This document shows, piece after piece, positions 36,729 to 46,477 of a stretch of DNA of 64,000 nt (the stretch's first letter is position 1; every line of letters begins with the position of its first letter). Source of the stretch: Pseudomonas quercus (GTDB lineage Bacteria; Pseudomonadota; Gammaproteobacteria; Pseudomonadales; Pseudomonadaceae); assembly GCF_012033695.1 (NCBI RefSeq), contig NZ_JAAVJI010000013.1, positions 1 to 64,000 of the forward strand, read 5' to 3'. The notes beneath the pieces are model-generated. The model was not told where the DNA came from and did no database searches. It worked only from the letters and a program-made list of their open reading frames with translations. The position numbers and the translations under genes were made by a program.

Positions 36729-37750
36729 ACCGGCGGCAATTGCTCCATGGGCCAGCGTGCATGAACATGAATACCTAGTTGCTCGTGCTGGCCTGCCAGT
36801 AGCCGCTGGCAACCGGCATAGGCAATCATCGCCCCGTTGTCCGTACAGAAGCGGGGGCGTGCGTAGAACACCCCACCGCCCAGCTGAGCCGTAAGGGCTT
36901 CCAGCGACGTGCGCAACGCCTGATTCGCACTCACCCCCCCGGCAATCACCAACTGGTTGAGGCCGGTTTGCTTCAACGCCCGCTTGCACTTGATGGCCAG
37001 CGTATCCACTACGGCTTGCTGAAAGGCCAATGCAATGTCGCAACGGGTCTGCTCGCTGTCATCACCTGCGGCCTTGCACTGCTGCCAGGTATTGAGCGTA
37101 AAGGTTTTCAGGCCGCTGAAGCTCAAGTCCAGGCCAGGGCGGTCTGTCATTGGCCGCGGGAACGTGAAGCGACCAATGGTGCCCTGCTCGGCCAAGCGTG
37201 CGATTTCCGGCCCGCCTGGGTACGGCAGGCCCATCAGCTTGGCAGTTTTATCGAAGGCTTCGCCGGCCGCGTCGTCCAGGCTTTCACCTAGCAGCTCGTA
37301 GCGGCCGATGCCGTCGACTCGCACCAGTTGGGTGTGCCCGCCTGACACCAGCAACGCTACAAAGGGGAATGCAGGAGGGTTGCTTTCCAGCATAGGGGCC
37401 AACAGGTGGCCTTCCATGTGGTGCACGCCCAACGCAGGAATGCCCCAGGCAAACGCCATGGCTTGAGCGCAGGAGGCGCCGACCAGCAACGCGCCTACCA
37501 GGCCAGGGCCTGCGGTGTAGGCGATGGCGTCGATATCGTGGGCGGTGCGACCGGCCTGGCCCAGCACTTCCCGGATCAGGGGCAGCATGCGCTTGACGTG
37601 ATCGCGTGAGGCGAGTTCAGGTACTACACCGCCATAGACGCGGTGCAGATCGATCTGGCTGAATAGCGCGTCGCCGAGCAGGCCATGCTCGCTGTGGTAC
37701 AGCGCAACGCCCGTTTCATCGCAGGATGTTTCCAGTCCCAGTACTAGCAT
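36725..37750 (-). CDS. tsaD: tRNA N6-threonylcarbamoyladenosine transferase subunit
   Basis: TsaD transfers threonylcarbamoyl to A37 of ANN-decoding tRNAs. The 341-residue ASKHA-fold protein begins LGLETSCDETG and has the iron-binding HHMEGH near residue 110. The ATG at 37750 is chosen because residues added by the longer frame are not part of the family. It is divergent from rpsU, the usual arrangement. Confidence 0.97.
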   Translation of the reverse strand: MLVLGLETSCDETGVALYHSEHGLLGDALFSQIDLHRVYGGVVPELASRDHVKRMLPLIREVLGQAGRTAHDIDAIAYTAGPGLVGALLVGASCAQAMAFAWGIPALGVHHMEGHLLAPMLESNPPAFPFVALLVSGGHTQLVRVDGIGRYELLGESLDDAAGEAFDKTAKLMGLPYPGGPEIARLAEQGTIGRFTFPRPMTDRPGLDLSFSGLKTFTLNTWQQCKAAGDDSEQTRCDIALAFQQAVVDTLAIKCKRALKQTGLNQLVIAGGVSANQALRTSLEALTAQLGGGVFYARPRFCTDNGAMIAYAGCQRLLAGQHEQLGIHVHARWPMEQLPPV

Positions 37751-37951
37751 GGGTATCAATAGCCTTTGCCGAGGCGGTAACGAAGGCGCGCATCATAGTC
37801 GTGGCCCGCGGCGCCGACCAGCGGTTTTCGATCAGAGGCTTTGCATTCCGCGCCTCCAAGGGGTAACATCCGCAACCCTTGAAAACCGACGTATTCCACC
37901 GCGCTTTATGCAGGGGTACGTTGCCCCGGTAATGAATTAAGGTAGCCCTGG

Positions 37952-38167
37952 ATGCCAGCCGTCAAAGTTAAAGAGAACGAACCCTTCGACGTAGCTCTGC
38001 GTCGTTTCAAGCGCTCCTGCGAAAAAGCCGGTGTACTGGCTGAAGTTCGTAGCCGCGAGTTTTACGAAAAGCCGACTTCCGAGCGCAAGCGCAAGGCTGC
38101 AGCCGCAGTCAAGCGTCATGCCAAGAAAGTCCAGCGCGAACAGCGCCGCGCCGTTCGCCTGTACTAA
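37952..38167 (+). CDS. rpsU: 30S ribosomal protein S21
   Basis: The 71-residue basic protein matches S21 along its length, with the opening [20 protein letters not shown] and the C-terminal [10 protein letters not shown]. It is the first gene of the rpsU-dnaG-rpoD macromolecular-synthesis operon. The upstream 200 bp should contain the operon promoter. Confidence 0.98.
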
Positions 38168-38194
38168 TAGGCGTTCGCTGCAAGCATTTGTCTG

Positions 38195-38216
38195 GCCCGG
38201 CCTTTAAACGCCGGGC
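38195..38216 (+). terminator. Hairpin between rpsU and dnaG
   Basis: A 7-bp GC-rich stem (GCCCGGC / GCCGGGC) with an 8-base loop lies 28 bp after rpsU. A partial terminator sits here in the E. coli operon and lowers dnaG expression. The lack of a long T-run fits a leaky terminator. Confidence 0.7.
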
Positions 38217-38380
38217 TGTTGGCAATTGTGTATCAGGTTATTCCGGCGGGCGGCCTTGTGCTGCCAACCGCGATCCAAACGCCTTACTCTCCCCGCTTGG
38301 TTACACGCCGCTCGCTGCGTAGTGCACTGCCTAGGTGCTAAACATCTTGTCCCCTCCACACCTTAGCCTGAGGGCATGGA

Positions 38381-40342
38381 ATGGCCGGGCTTATCCCGCA
38401 AGGCTTCATTGACGACCTGCTGAACCGCACCGACATCCTGGATGTGGTAAGCGCACGCGTTCAATTGAAAAAAGCCGGCAAGAATTTTACCGCCTGCTGC
38501 CCGTTCCATAAGGAAAAGACGCCCTCTTTCAGCGTCAGCCCCGACAAGCAGTTCTATTACTGCTTTGGTTGCGGCGCAGGGGGCAATGCCCTCGGTTTCG
38601 TGATGGACCACGACAACCTGGATTTCGTCCAGGCGGTCGAGGACCTGGCCAAGGCTGCGGGCATGGAAGTGCCACGCGAAGAGTCTCGGCGCGGAAGCAA
38701 ACCCCGTCAGCCAACGGACTCTCCGCTGTACCCGCTGCTGGCAGCAGCAGCGGATTTCTACCGCCAGGCCCTTCGGCAAAGCCCCGCGCGCAAAAGCGCC
38801 GTGGAATACCTGAAAGGCCGGGGGCTTACCGGTGAAATTGCACGGGATTTCGGCCTGGGTTTTGCCCCACCGGGCTGGGACAACCTGCTCAAGCACCTAG
38901 GTAGCGATACACTGCAGCAGCGGGCCATGATCGATTCAGGCTTGCTGATTGAAAACGCCGAAACCGGCAAACGGTATGACCGTTTTCGTGATCGGGTGAT
39001 GTTCCCCATACGCGACAGCCGCGGGCGAACCATTGCTTTCGGTGGGCGCGTGCTGGGCGACGACAAGCCCAAATACCTGAACTCTCCGGAAACACCGGTG
39101 TTTCATAAGGGGCAGGAGCTCTACGGGCTGTTCGAAGCGCGCAAGTACAATCGCAACCTCGATGAAGTGATTGTGGTCGAAGGCTACATGGACGTGATTG
39201 CGCTGGCCCAGCAGGGTTTGCGTAACGGCGTTGCGACCTTGGGTACGGCAACCAGCGAAGAGCACATCAAGCGGTTGTTTCGCATTGTGCCCAGCATCCT
39301 GTTCTGCTTTGACGGGGATCAGGCAGGCCGTAATGCCGCCTGGCGCGCCTTGGAAGCCGCGTTGCCCAGCCTGCAGGACGGCCGCAAGGCACGTTTTCTG
39401 TTCCTGCCTGAAGGCGAAGACCCGGACACGCTGATTCGTGCCGAAGGCCTGGATGCCTTCAAAGCGCGTATTGCACAACACGCACAACCGCTAGCGGATT
39501 ATTTCTTCCAGCAGTTGTCCGAAGAAGCGGACCCGCGCTCGCTGGAAGGCAAGGCTCACATGGCAACCTTGGCGGCGCCTTTGATCGACCAAGTGCCTGG
39601 GGCCAACCTCAAGGCGCTGATGCGGGCCCGGCTCAGCGAAATCACCGGCTTGAGCAGTGAGGCCATGAGCCGGCTGGCACCGGCGCAACGGGAAGCGCCA
39701 CCGGCCATGGACGCCAATGCGCACGGGAGCTTCGAGGCCTCGGAGGCGTATATGCCAGCGTACCTGGAAGCGCCTGCGTATGAGCCGGAGCAGGCCTGGG
39801 CGCCGCGTAAGCAAGGTAACGGGTACGGCGGTAAAAAACGCGACGGCAAGTGGGACCGCACCGGCCAGCGCGGAGATTTCGTGCCCAAGGGGCCAAGAAT
39901 ACCGGCCGCTGTGGAACCACCTACGCTCAGCGCACTACGAACGTTACTGCACCACCCGGAACTGGCGACGAAAGTTGAAGTTGCCAGCCAATTGGCCGAT
40001 GAAGATCAGAAGCATGCTCAATTGCTGGTCGCGCTGCTCGAGGCGCTACAGAAAAACCCTCGGCTACGTGCTCTGCAACTGATTGCCCGGTGGCACGGGA
40101 CTGACCAAGGGCGCCTGTTACGGGCCTTGGCAGAGAAAGAATGGTTGATTGATGCCGACAACCTTGAACAACAGTTTTTCGACACTATTTCCAGACTGTC
40201 AGCCCGCCAACGTGAGCGCAGCCTGGAATTATTGCTTCGAAAGGCTCGGCAAGGCGACCTGAGCGCAGAGGAAAAAAACCTGCTGCGCGAACTGCTCAGC
40301 CAAAACGCAAACGCACAAAACCCGACCTCAACTGGCGTGTGA
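38381..40342 (+). CDS. dnaG: DNA primase
   Basis: DnaG makes RNA primers for DNA replication. The 653-residue protein has the N-terminal zinc-binding CHC2 motif (CCPFHKEKTPSF with CFGCG, residues about 40-65), a TOPRIM core with EGYMDVIAL near residue 267, and a C-terminal DnaB-binding domain. The linker around residues 440-510 is rich in Pro/Ala/Gly. GAGGG lies about 7 bases before the ATG. Confidence 0.97.
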   Translation: MAGLIPQGFIDDLLNRTDILDVVSARVQLKKAGKNFTACCPFHKEKTPSFSVSPDKQFYYCFGCGAGGNALGFVMDHDNLDFVQAVEDLAKAAGMEVPREESRRGSKPRQPTDSPLYPLLAAAADFYRQALRQSPARKSAVEYLKGRGLTGEIARDFGLGFAPPGWDNLLKHLGSDTLQQRAMIDSGLLIENAETGKRYDRFRDRVMFPIRDSRGRTIAFGGRVLGDDKPKYLNSPETPVFHKGQELYGLFEARKYNRNLDEVIVVEGYMDVIALAQQGLRNGVATLGTATSEEHIKRLFRIVPSILFCFDGDQAGRNAAWRALEAALPSLQDGRKARFLFLPEGEDPDTLIRAEGLDAFKARIAQHAQPLADYFFQQLSEEADPRSLEGKAHMATLAAPLIDQVPGANLKALMRARLSEITGLSSEAMSRLAPAQREAPPAMDANAHGSFEASEAYMPAYLEAPAYEPEQAWAPRKQGNGYGGKKRDGKWDRTGQRGDFVPKGPRIPAAVEPPTLSALRTLLHHPELATKVEVASQLADEDQKHAQLLVALLEALQKNPRLRALQLIARWHGTDQGRLLRALAEKEWLIDADNLEQQFFDTISRLSARQRERSLELLLRKARQGDLSAEEKNLLRELLSQNANAQNPTSTGV

Positions 40343-40409
40343 GGTCCTAGCTCGGGTATAATCCTCGGCTTGTTTTTTGCCCGCCAAGACCTTCAGTGGA
40401 TAGGGTGTT

Positions 40410-42257
<1,848 letters not shown>

Positions 42258-42288
42258 TGCGCTGCTGAGTGTGTAACGCGCTTTACAA

Positions 42289-42316
42289 GAAACCCCAGGC
42301 CTTGCCTGGGGTTTTC
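42289..42316 (+). terminator. rpoD terminator
   Basis: A strong 10-bp stem (AACCCCAGGC / GCCTGGGGTT) with a 3-base loop is followed by TTTCTGTTTT, 31 bp after the rpoD stop. Confidence 0.93.
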
Positions 42317-42422
42317 TGTTTTGGACACGCCGTACTGCCCTACCCCTCTGCTGCCTGTGGTTTAGACACATGCAGATGCCAACGAATGGCTATTTCGGAT
42401 GGCACCCAACCAAAACCCTCGT

Positions 42423-42428
42423 TATAAT
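42423..42428 (+). promoter_or_regulatory. -10 element of the tRNA promoter
   Basis: A perfect TATAAT lies 14 bases upstream of the mature tRNA 5' end, the expected spacing for a short leader. A clear -35 was not identified. Confidence 0.6.
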
Positions 42429-42442
42429 CGCGGCTCTCTAAA

Positions 42443-42519
42443 GGGCCTATAGCTCAGTTGGTTAGAGCAGAGGACTCATAATCCTTTGGTCCACGGTTCG
42501 AGTCCGTGTGGGCCCACCA
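42443..42519 (+). tRNA. tRNA with CAU anticodon, probably tRNA-Ile2 (lysidine type)
   Basis: The 77-nt cloverleaf has an encoded CCA, the T-arm GGTTCGAGTCC and anticodon CAT at 42477-42479. The acceptor stem (GGGCCTA / TGGGCCC) gives C4-G69 and C5-G68, which are TilS lysidine determinants of tRNA-Ile2 and unlike the elongator Met tRNA. An elongator Met assignment cannot be excluded from sequence alone. Confidence 0.95.
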
Positions 42520-42524
42520 ACTTC

Positions 42525-42547
42525 AAAGCCGCGCATTGCGCGGCTTT
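42525..42547 (+). terminator. Terminator after the tRNA
   Basis: A perfect 10-bp inverted repeat (AAAGCCGCGC / GCGCGGCTTT) with a 3-base loop starts 6 bases after the tRNA CCA end. Confidence 0.88.
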
Positions 42548-42729
42548 CGCGTTTCTGGTGGGAGCACCTTGGATACGGCTCTATGGGCCGAGGGTAAAAA
42601 AGCGGTACAGCGGTGGTGCGTCAGCAGACCTTTGGAGGCCTCTCAGGTGGCAGTGCCATCACCCATACACAGCCACTGCTCGCTGGCGCTCATGTGCCGA
42701 CTCAATATGGTCGCTCCCGCCAACGTTGC

Positions 42730-42827
42730 ACGTGCTGCTTGCAGACAAAGGCAACGATCGCGAAGCGCTGCGCCAGCACTGCTACCCCTACCGCTATGGC
42801 ATGCCACCAGCCTCAATAAAGGCATAG
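42730..42827 (+). pseudogene. Possible remnant of an IS5-type transposase
   Basis: One frame encodes VLLADKGNDREALRQHC followed by YRYGMP and a stop. This resembles the LLADKGYD-ALRxYC-YGM segment of IS5-family transposases around the second catalytic aspartate. Only some 30 residues are recognisable. Neither the DDE triad nor inverted repeats are visible. The surrounding 42548-42896 carries no other gene I can support. Confidence 0.45.
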
Positions 42828-42896
42828 AGGATTTTCTTGATTTTCGTGACTCCTTACATAAAGGTAAGGAACACAAATTTTCAGCAGGAAAGCCTT

Positions 42897-43151
42897 ATGA
42901 CCACTGCAACGTTAACGTCTGAAGAGCAAGCCACCATTCCGGCCCGGATTCGCGCATCCCTTGGCCCGGGGGCTGGTGATCGGATTGAATCCGTGGAGCC
43001 AGAGCGCGGGAAGTTTGCCATCAAGCCATCCAATCATCCTGTTCAAGCCCTCAAAGGCATGATTCGCAAGCCGACGAAACCAGTAAGCATTGATGATATA
43101 AACGCAACAATCGCTGCTCAGGGAGTCGCAGCGGTGAGCGGTGAGCGGTGA
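42897..43151 (+). CDS. AbrB/MazE-type antitoxin-like protein, orphan and probably degenerate
   Basis: The 84-residue protein starts TTATLTSEEQATIPARIRASLG, which aligns with the swapped-hairpin AbrB motif (normally TSKGQVTIPxxVR-LG). It continues GDRIESVEPERGKFAI and ELKGMIRKP-like text as in Pseudomonas PIN-toxin antitoxins. The usual SKGQVT is changed to SEEQAT. No toxin gene follows. The last codons and the stop lie inside a 7-bp tandem repeat. AGGAAAG precedes the ATG. Confidence 0.7.
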   Translation: MTTATLTSEEQATIPARIRASLGPGAGDRIESVEPERGKFAIKPSNHPVQALKGMIRKPTKPVSIDDINATIAAQGVAAVSGER

Positions 43152-43179
43152 GCGGTGAGCGGTGAGCGGTGAGCGGTAG
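43131..43179. repeat. Tandem heptamer repeat, seven units
   Basis: Six perfect copies of GCGGTGA and a seventh ending GCGGTAG run head to tail. The repeat begins inside the antitoxin-like gene and supplies its final codons and stop (TGA at 43149-43151). Seven is not a multiple of three, so copy-number change would alter the reading frame of the C-terminus. Confidence 0.97.
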
Positions 43180-43215
43180 AGCTTTTGGTGAAGTTTTATA
43201 CGGCAATATGAAGTG

Positions 43216-43590
43216 ATGAATACTATTCAAATCGGCCTGGCCAGTGGTCTTGTATTAGGGCTTTTAATTACTGTATGTTGCGCAATAGCATTTATTGCAA
43301 ACAAATACATTGAAACCATAGAGGCACGCTTATCAAACTGCCCTTACGTGAATGACACCAAAAAAATCTGGGGCCACGTGGGTTTGTTAGGAAAAATCAT
43401 GCGAGGAGGGATAATCGCCACCATTCTAATGATGCCCAACATTCATGCGAAACGCGGGTTGATTGATAGCGCCGAGGTAGGAAACCTTCCTCTTTTTTAC
43501 AAAAAACTTTTAATAGCACCTATCATCGTAGGTTCTTTATTAATTTTCTGCCTTATTCTTCTTCGTATAGCAGCACACTTTCTTAATTAA
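43216..43590 (+). CDS. Small membrane protein of unknown function
   Basis: The 124-residue protein has three hydrophobic segments: about residues 5-30 (LVLGLLITVCCAIAFIA), a weaker one near 65-75, and 97-120 (IAPIIVGSLLIFCLILLRI). The coding region is clearly more AT-rich than its neighbours, with codons such as TTA and ATA, suggesting recent transfer. A GTG one codon upstream is an alternative start. I do not recognise a family. Confidence 0.6.
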   Translation: MNTIQIGLASGLVLGLLITVCCAIAFIANKYIETIEARLSNCPYVNDTKKIWGHVGLLGKIMRGGIIATILMMPNIHAKRGLIDSAEVGNLPLFYKKLLIAPIIVGSLLIFCLILLRIAAHFLN

Positions 43591-43681
43591 TATTCATTGG
43601 AACTAGCGACTACAGTAACCAAATGCTCCCCTGGCAGGTGAAGACAGGCATCACACCCCACCCCCACCCGCCAACCAACAA

Positions 43682-46234
43682 TCAAGCAGCCGCAGCGTCA
43701 TCCGTTGCCGTCGCAGTACCCAGCAGTGTCAGAGCCGTGGCTTCCGTGGTGCCCACACGCCCGTAGTAGATGCCGCCGTACGTGTTGAGCTCCGCAACAT
43801 GGTCGCCACTCAGCGCCACCTGGAAGAACCGCCCTTGAGCATCACCTTCCAGGTCTCGCACGTAGGTGCGGTCTGTGGAGGCGTTGTAGTGAATGTTCAG
43901 GGTGCCATCGTACCCATTGCCGCTTCCGCTAAAACCTAGGGCTCTGACGTCTAGACTGTCTGAGCCTGTGCTGAAGTCGCTGATCAGGTCGGTATGGTTT
44001 TCATTGGCTGTGCGGTAGCTGTCTTCTACTTGTTCGAAAACAAAATGGTCGCTCCCACTGCCACCGCTGAGGCGATCGGCCCCAAGCCCCCCTACGATCA
44101 CGTCGGCATTTGGGCCTCCACGCACCACGTCATCGCCCGCCAAGGCGTAGAGCTGCTCCCTGCCTGCGCCGCCTTCCAACAAGTCGTTACCTGCGGTCCC
44201 GGTCACGCGGGAATCGTCGTTGTTATACGAGGACGTGATGCGGTCCCCTTCCAGCGGCTTGAACTGAAGGGCATTGGACGCCAGGTCCTGCTGGTGATCG
44301 CCCTTGAACGCAATCTGGAAAAAGTGACCCTGGCTGTCTGCTTCCTTGGAGGTGAGGCGGGTGACATCCCGGGCACTGTCATAGGTCAGCGCCAGGGTGG
44401 TGCCATAGCCATCGCCCAGGCCGGTGAAGTTCAGCGCGGTGAGGTCAACCTGATCATGCTCGGCACCGTTGAAGTCCTGGATCAGATCGCGGCTGAGGTC
44501 ATGGCCGGTGGCGTCAACCTGACTGTCCGTGAGCCTGGTGTATACGAAGGTGTCCGCGCCCGCCCCGCCATATAGCCGGTCGGCCCCGGCGCCGCCAATC
44601 AAACGGTCGTCGCTGCCCAGGCCGGCAAGCACATCCCTGCCGTCACCGCCGACCAGGGTGTCACGCCCATGGGTAGTGCCGCGCAGGTCATCATCGCCGG
44701 AGGTGCCGTTGATCAAGGTCAGGAAGTTGTCGTTCGTCAAGCGGCCGCGATAGTCGCCGTCCAGGGCCAGTTGGAACCGCTGGCCTTGGGCGTTGGCATC
44801 AAGGCTGGACAGGTAGGTAAGCCCAGCGTCGGTATCATAGCTGAGCGCCAGTGTGCCCTTGTGCCCATTGCCCAGCCCTTTGAAGCCCAGCGCGGTCACA
44901 TCGAGGGTATCTTGATTGACGTTGAACCCATTGATCGTGTCCGCGAAGCTGCCCGTGGCGGTGGCGAAGCTGTCCGTCAGCTGGGTGAAGCGGAAGGTGT
45001 CATGGCCTTGGTAGCCGAACATCAGGTCTGCGCCCGCGCCACCGATCAAGGTATCGTCCCCCCTGCCGCCGATCAGCGTATCGCTGCCAGCGCCGCCGTA
45101 CATCAACGTGTCATAGGTCGCCTGGTAGTGGTTGATGGTGTCGTTGCCAGCGGTGCCGTACGTGGTCATCACCGCGGTGTTATTGATCTCGACCGAGCCC
45201 GCGCCCACCAGTTTGGCCTCGCCTTGTGGCATGCCGCCGATGAAGTTGCCTTCTATAAGGCTGGTATTGGAACTGCCCTGCTCTTCTACACCATAGGTGG
45301 GCATGCCCACCTCGCCCAGGATCTGGTCACCCAGGGTATTACCCAGCACCTGCGTACCAGTGCTGTCTTTGATCAGGATTTCCGGGGCCGCCTTGAAATA
45401 CTGAGCGTTACTGGCAATCTCGCTGCCCAGTATCTGGGTGCCTTGAGCGCTCTGAACCACAATGCCCGAGGAGCCGTTGTCCGATACCCAAACGTGGTCG
45501 AGCACAGCGCCTTGGGCGTTATCGATCAATACACCCGGGCCGCCGTTGCTGTTGCTATTACCGGATTCCACGGTGGCCGTCCGCCCCTGGGCATCGCCCC
45601 TCAGGATCAGGCCTGTCCCGTTATTGTTGTAAGTGTGTACGTCCAGCAGAGTGAGCGGCCCTGTCAGGTCCAGGCCGTCGTTGTCGTTGTCGCTGGCCGT
45701 AACGTCGCTGAAGGTACTGTTGACCAGGCCCTCGGCCAGAATGCCGGTACCACTGAAGCCCGCACTGGAGTTGGTCAGCAGCACCTGGCTGCCTTGGGCC
45801 CGAAAGTCCATCGCCGCGCCCGTGACGCTGCTCGCATACAGCTGGTCGAGCGTAACGTTTACGTTGTTACCCACAGACACCGCGCTCACCTCGCCATCGT
45901 AGGGGGTATAGCCCTCGATATAGAGGTGGTTGATACGCGTATCCGTGCCTTCGATGCGCACAATGCCATCGATGTCGCCTTTAGAGGCGTCCGGGTCCAG
46001 CTGGATCAGGGGAATAGCGCCTGCCTTTTCACCCCCTTCAAGCGTCACATTGTCTTTAAGCACCAGCACGGTACCTGAGCTTTGGGTGCTGACCCTGTAC
46101 GTCCCAGTAGGGATGTACACCGTGCCACCGCCTGCTGCCGCAGCCGCGTCGATGGCGGCCTGAATGGCCTGGGTGTCGTCCGTACGCGAATTGCCTACCG
46201 CGCCGTAATCTTTCACGTTGAAGAGGGTAGCCAT
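43682..46234 (-). CDS. AlgE-like beta-helix protein with three RTX modules, epimerase active site not conserved
   Basis: The 850-residue protein resembles secreted mannuronan C5-epimerases (AlgE family). It has a pectate-lyase-3 type A-module (about residues 1-360, opening NVKDYGAVG-DDTQAIQAAID-GGTVYIPTGTY). Three R-modules follow, each with GGxGxDxL calcium-binding nonapeptides and the partner segment D-LDVTALGF-GLG-GY (about 380-510, 515-655 and 675-815). The C-terminus (TATATDDAAAA) suits type I secretion. Where AlgE has SGYGFDPHEQ, with catalytic Tyr149, Asp152 and His154, this protein has TGAAMDFRAQ (about 138-147). Only the Asp remains. It may be a different polysaccharide-active protein, a binding protein or an inactive epimerase. 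No type I transporter genes are nearby. The ATG at 46234 follows GGAAT and begins the conserved domain. Confidence 0.85.
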   Translation of the reverse strand: MATLFNVKDYGAVGNSRTDDTQAIQAAIDAAAAAGGGTVYIPTGTYRVSTQSSGTVLVLKDNVTLEGGEKAGAIPLIQLDPDASKGDIDGIVRIEGTDTRINHLYIEGYTPYDGEVSAVSVGNNVNVTLDQLYASSVTGAAMDFRAQGSQVLLTNSSAGFSGTGILAEGLVNSTFSDVTASDNDNDGLDLTGPLTLLDVHTYNNNGTGLILRGDAQGRTATVESGNSNSNGGPGVLIDNAQGAVLDHVWVSDNGSSGIVVQSAQGTQILGSEIASNAQYFKAAPEILIKDSTGTQVLGNTLGDQILGEVGMPTYGVEEQGSSNTSLIEGNFIGGMPQGEAKLVGAGSVEINNTAVMTTYGTAGNDTINHYQATYDTLMYGGAGSDTLIGGRGDDTLIGGAGADLMFGYQGHDTFRFTQLTDSFATATGSFADTINGFNVNQDTLDVTALGFKGLGNGHKGTLALSYDTDAGLTYLSSLDANAQGQRFQLALDGDYRGRLTNDNFLTLINGTSGDDDLRGTTHGRDTLVGGDGRDVLAGLGSDDRLIGGAGADRLYGGAGADTFVYTRLTDSQVDATGHDLSRDLIQDFNGAEHDQVDLTALNFTGLGDGYGTTLALTYDSARDVTRLTSKEADSQGHFFQIAFKGDHQQDLASNALQFKPLEGDRITSSYNNDDSRVTGTAGNDLLEGGAGREQLYALAGDDVVRGGPNADVIVGGLGADRLSGGSGSDHFVFEQVEDSYRTANENHTDLISDFSTGSDSLDVRALGFSGSGNGYDGTLNIHYNASTDRTYVRDLEGDAQGRFFQVALSGDHVAELNTYGGIYYGRVGTTEATALTLLGTATATDDAAAA

Positions 46235-46380
46235 TACATTATTCCTGGTGCCGGACAAGGGTGGGGGCAACGCTGCGTAATCGACCTCAGGATAGACCAC
46301 TTAACTCCCCCAGGCTTAAGGCGCACAACCCTGTGCAAGGCGAACAGGGTGATGCTGCTGATGGTGCCAGAGCTTGGTCT

Positions 46381-46400
46381 TCCAACCTCCCAAGGTTGGA
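46381..46400. promoter_or_regulatory. 8-bp dyad in the divergent AlgE-like/fic region
   Basis: TCCAACCT and AGGTTGGA are perfect complements around CCCA. Both flanking genes read away from it, so a terminator is less likely than a regulatory site. Its protein is unknown. Confidence 0.4.
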
Positions 46401-46403
46401 CAA

Positions 46404-46476
46404 TGAGCCGAATAGCCTTCACTATTCGGCTCATATCATGAGCCGAATAGAGTGGCTAATCGGCTCACGTGTGAGC
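46404..46476. promoter_or_regulatory. Operator array of alternating half-sites before fic
   Basis: Four 12-bp half-sites alternate in orientation: TGAGCCGAATAG (46404-46415), CTATTCGGCTCA (46422-46433), TGAGCCGAATAG (46439-46450) and CTAATCGGCTCA (46456-46467). A partial fifth (TGAGC at 46472-46476) ends two bases before the fic start codon. Dyad centres are spaced about 17 bp. The array probably binds the Fic protein's own C-terminal HTH, which is inference, and could also affect the divergent AlgE-like gene. Confidence 0.8.
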
Positions 46477-46477
46477 A

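Noticed and set aside
43131..43179. A CRISPR-like repeat
   Set aside because: The units are 7 bp with no spacers. It is a simple tandem repeat.
46381..46400. The dyad as a transcription terminator
   Set aside because: Genes on both sides read away from it and no T-run follows.
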